A stretch of 64,000 nt of DNA, taken from Aquibacillus koreensis (GTDB lineage Bacteria; Bacillota; Bacilli; Bacillales; Amphibacillaceae). Under the pieces are notes generated by a model. The model was not told the DNA's origin, did not search any database, and worked only from the letters and a program-made list of their open reading frames with translations. Positions 61,653-64,000 of this stretch are shown here, piece by piece (within the stretch, counting starts at the first letter, position 1; each line of letters starts with the position of its first letter). Where the stretch lies: positions 172,614 through 236,613 of the forward strand of contig NZ_JAOALK010000012.1 of assembly GCF_025154055.1 (NCBI RefSeq), given 5' to 3'. The position numbers and the translations under genes are program-made.

Positions 61653-63263
61653 CTATTTCATCCTCTTGATCAGATGACCTATTCTCGTTTCTAACTCGAG
61701 CAATTTAAAAGGTTTCGTAATGTAGTCATCGGCTCCTAATGTCAACGCACGTGCGATATCACGATCACTTTTTCTCGACGTTAGCATAATAACCGTATAT
61801 TTATCTTGATCACGATATTCTCTTACATTTTGCAAGACCTCGATACCATCCATTCTCGGCATCATTCCATCCAACACAATTAAGTAAGGATCTTCTGAAC
61901 GCTTGTGCCATTCAGACTCCAGAAATTCCATTCCATTTGTGAATGTTTGGATATCCAAGGAATACCCATCGGTAATCTTACTTTTATGCACTAACTCTTC
62001 TAGCATCGTACGGATAATTGGATCATCATCGACAATCCCAATATGAAGATGTTTCGGAAGACTAGGCAACTGTTCACGTTGCACAAGTCTCACTTGTTTT
62101 TTCCCATTAGCCTTCGCTTGATGCAAGGCTGCCTCTGCCATCTCGATGTTTTTAATTAGATCTTCGTCATTCTCTTCTACTTCCACTACTCCTGCAGAAA
62201 AAGTACAGATGAAGTGGTGTTTTCCATATTCAAATGGAATCGTAGCGAATTCTTCCAATAAAATATCTAGGACTTCTTTTGCTTGATCTGCTGTTGATTC
62301 TGGAAGTAGAAAAATAAACACGTCTCCACCATATCGAATGATTACATCATGCACACTTAGCCCTTTTTTCATATGATTGGCAAATGTTTGTAACACATAA
62401 TCTCCAGTTACATGGCTATTGGTATCATTGATAGCTTTAAAATCGTCGATATTAACCATCGCGATCGAAAAGTTATGACGGCTTTGTTTACGATGATGAA
62501 TCAATTGACTATATAGGTGATGCAAATAATTTCGGTTGTAAACATTCGTTAAGTTGTCGATCATGATTAACGCATCAAGCTCTTGCTTTCTTTCCAATTG
62601 TCGATTAATCCTAATCGTCAATTCATCCATGTCCATCGTTTTATGGATAAAATCGTCAGCACCTAATTGGTAGGCTTTCAGACGTATTTCTTTTGCATTA
62701 TCCTGACTCATCATGATCGTTGGTATGAATTTCTTTCTCATATTGTCCTTTAATTGGAGATAGTTTTTTATCCCAATCGAATCATTATTCGAGATATTAA
62801 TCATGACGCAATCTGGGTGAAAGTCATAGTATGATTGGATCGTACGGTCGGGGTTCGCAACAGACATAACTACCCAATTGTTCTTTTCTAACTCTTCCTT
62901 CATCATCATTAAAAAGCTCGTATCCTCATCGATCATTAAGATGAGTTTCTGCTCTGTATTTACTGCGTTTTTTAAATCCTCGATGTCTTCATTTACATCT
63001 TGATAATAAAAAACGGAAATTAACGGGTATAAGAAATCCTTGAGCTTTGCTTGTGTCCATTCCGGATCTTCTACTGTCTCTAATTGCAGCATCAATGCTT
63101 TTGCCGCTTCGCCTGCTTCATCAAAGCCAATCGTTGCTGCAGTTCCAGCTATCGAATGCAGAAACCGATACAAATCCTCTAGTTGAATATTCTCTTGTTG
63201 ATTAAACCATTCATCAAGCTTTGTTCTTACATTTTTCACTAGTGTTTGTATATATTTATCCAT
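61653..63263 (-). CDS. HPt - pseudo-receiver - GGDEF(GGDVF) - receiver protein
   Basis: 536 residues. HPt domain (about 1-95) with the phosphorylatable His in FLHSIAGTAATIGF (near residue 37). A first REC domain (about 108-225) in which the phosphoacceptor Asp is replaced by Asn (VMINIS, near residue 155). A GGDEF domain (about 235-395) whose signature is RYGGDVF (near 311), the second acidic residue replaced by Val. A C-terminal intact REC domain with DDDP, LIVLDGMMPRMDG (Asp near 464) and TKPF. The altered signature suggests weak or no cyclase activity, or a c-di-GMP/GTP-binding role. First gene of the exopolysaccharide operon. AGGAGTGG before the ATG. Confidence 0.9.
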   Translation of the reverse strand: MDKYIQTLVKNVRTKLDEWFNQQENIQLEDLYRFLHSIAGTAATIGFDEAGEAAKALMLQLETVEDPEWTQAKLKDFLYPLISVFYYQDVNEDIEDLKNAVNTEQKLILMIDEDTSFLMMMKEELEKNNWVVMSVANPDRTIQSYYDFHPDCVMINISNNDSIGIKNYLQLKDNMRKKFIPTIMMSQDNAKEIRLKAYQLGADDFIHKTMDMDELTIRINRQLERKQELDALIMIDNLTNVYNRNYLHHLYSQLIHHRKQSRHNFSIAMVNIDDFKAINDTNSHVTGDYVLQTFANHMKKGLSVHDVIIRYGGDVFIFLLPESTADQAKEVLDILLEEFATIPFEYGKHHFICTFSAGVVEVEENDEDLIKNIEMAEAALHQAKANGKKQVRLVQREQLPSLPKHLHIGIVDDDPIIRTMLEELVHKSKITDGYSLDIQTFTNGMEFLESEWHKRSEDPYLIVLDGMMPRMDGIEVLQNVREYRDQDKYTVIMLTSRKSDRDIARALTLGADDYITKPFKLLELETRIGHLIKRMK

Positions 63264-63355
63264 AGCCCACTCCTACTTTCAATCATAACCATCATTTTAC
63301 TATCCAATGCTACATTTGGAAAATCATATTATCTAAAAATCTCGATACAGAGGGA

Positions 63356-63425
63356 GGTGGAAACAGGGGGACGGTTCTTCTGTGCACACTTTTGTGTGCA
63401 CAAGAACCGTCCCCCTGTTTCCACC
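63356..63425. repeat. Family A palindromic repeat (copy 9)
   Basis: GGTGGAAACAGGGGGACGGT, inner TGCACACTTTTGTGTGCA, then the complement. Its 70 bases give the longest perfect hairpin of the family. It lies in the promoter region between the leftward operon and the second DoxX gene. Confidence 0.95.
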
Positions 63426-63477
63426 TGTCAATATTAATTTCCATTCTTCACGCATTTGTCATAACTTTGTTTCTTAT

Positions 63478-63495
63478 TTGTGAAGTATTACACAA
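63478..63495 (+). promoter_or_regulatory. Rex-like operator upstream of DoxX gene 2
   Basis: TTGTGAAGTATTACACAA matches the Rex consensus at 16 of 18 positions. Same position relative to the start as at DoxX gene 1, within a conserved leader of about 150 bases. Confidence 0.6.
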
Positions 63496-63617
63496 ACTTA
63501 TTTTCTATACTTATTATACGTGTTAATATAAAAACATAGAAAGACACAAACAAGAATTCTTGAAAAACTATATGTGAAATGATGAACAATATAAAACTAA
63601 AATTAGGAGTGATCGAC

Positions 63618-64000
63618 ATGTTTGAATTATTAAGAAAAAATAACGTTGTAGCTGGGGTTTTAACAATCATTCGAATTTATCTAGGCTATATGTGGTTTAC
63701 AGCAGGTTTAGGAAAAGTTACAGGTGGATTTGATGCAACAGGATTTTTACAAGGCGCAGTGGCAAATCCAGTCGCAGGTCCAGATGGTGTCGTTTATGGA
63801 TGGTACGTTGATTTCTTACAAGCTTTCGCAATCCCAAATGCGGACCTTTTCAACATCCTTGTTCCATGGGGTGAAGTGTTAGTAGGACTTGGTTTAATGC
63901 TTGGATGTTTCACAACAGCAGCTGCCTTCTTCGGAATGGTGATGAACTTCTCTTTCTTACTAGCTGGTACAGTATCTCACAACCCGACAGACATTTTAAT
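63618..64000 (+). CDS. DoxX-family membrane protein, copy 2 (cut by window end)
   Basis: 127 codons visible. The protein starts MFELLRKNNVVAGVLTIIRI and differs from copy 1 at only a few positions (I to F at 2, A to T at 16, V to A near 68), as does the leader with its operator. A recent duplication that carried promoter and gene together. The two copies are separated by about 10.4 kb that includes the exopolysaccharide operon. RBS TTAGGAGTG. Confidence 0.92.
   Translation, partial: MFELLRKNNVVAGVLTIIRIYLGYMWFTAGLGKVTGGFDATGFLQGAVANPVAGPDGVVYGWYVDFLQAFAIPNADLFNILVPWGEVLVGLGLMLGCFTTAAAFFGMVMNFSFLLAGTVSHNPTDIL

Noticed and set aside
9572..63425. Repeated palindromes as a CRISPR array
   Set aside because: Copies are dispersed over 54 kb with genes between, have no regular spacers and no cas genes are present.

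Overview
The window looks like chromosomal DNA from a low-GC, endospore-forming Bacillaceae (Firmicutes). The support is purine-rich GGAGG-type ribosome binding sites throughout, Fur boxes of the Bacillus type, a LysM protein with a Gmad2 (spore germination type) domain, a YcgT-like ferredoxin-NADP reductase, PadR/DUF2812, DUF438-hemerythrin, DUF4362 and DUF4181 genes, and many tiny membrane proteins. No rRNA, tRNA, CRISPR array or transposase gene was found. The genus cannot be fixed from the sequence alone.

Layout. 1-3.9 kb: small membrane proteins and a LysM/Gmad2 protein. 4.1-9.6 kb: an iron block with two Fur-box promoters, a ferredoxin/flavodoxin-NADP reductase and a complete four-gene siderophore ABC importer (lipoprotein, two FecCD permeases, ATPase). 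9.7-28.5 kb: metabolic and regulatory genes. These are a GNAT enzyme, two membrane PAS-GGDEF diguanylate cyclases, a Gly/Pro-rich protein, an AraC-GyrI regulator, a DUF438-hemerythrin-PAS protein behind an FNR-like site, a fructose-family EIIC-like permease, a 5'-nucleotidase, GTP cyclohydrolase II, a repetitive DUF6944-like protein, a domain-inverted GH3 glycosidase with a divergent AraC regulator, a ClbS/DfsB-like protein and a fasciclin protein. 28.7-49 kb: an accessory block with a DUF4041/GIY-YIG protein, a toxin-antitoxin-like pair whose PIN toxin is broken by TGA, and more than 20 very short genes, mostly membrane proteins or lipoproteins. Each short gene has its own intergenic region, several share one terminator-promoter module, and several are decayed. 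49-55.5 kb: NUDIX, a lone glycine-betaine binding lipoprotein, MOSC, quinone oxidoreductase, DoxX, a small membrane protein and a GGDEF protein. 55.9-63.3 kb: a four-gene leftward operon (HPt-REC-GGDEF-REC protein, HEAT-repeat membrane protein, family 2 glycosyltransferase, giant membrane-anchored TIM-barrel protein) that looks like a c-di-GMP-linked exopolysaccharide machine. 63.5-64 kb: a second DoxX gene, almost identical to the first including its Rex-like operator, cut by the window end.

Two palindromic repeat families punctuate the window. Family A has a GACGGTTCTT core (nine copies) and family B a GGGGTCAGACCCC core (four loci), with further REP-like variants. They sit at or directly after stop codons and in one case supply the stop codon. 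The accessory block has a separate, degenerate intergenic repeat that follows gene orientation and gives it a cassette-like look. That shared module, the c-di-GMP/exopolysaccharide operon with an altered GGDVF signature and a pseudo-receiver, and the decayed genes are the most interesting parts.
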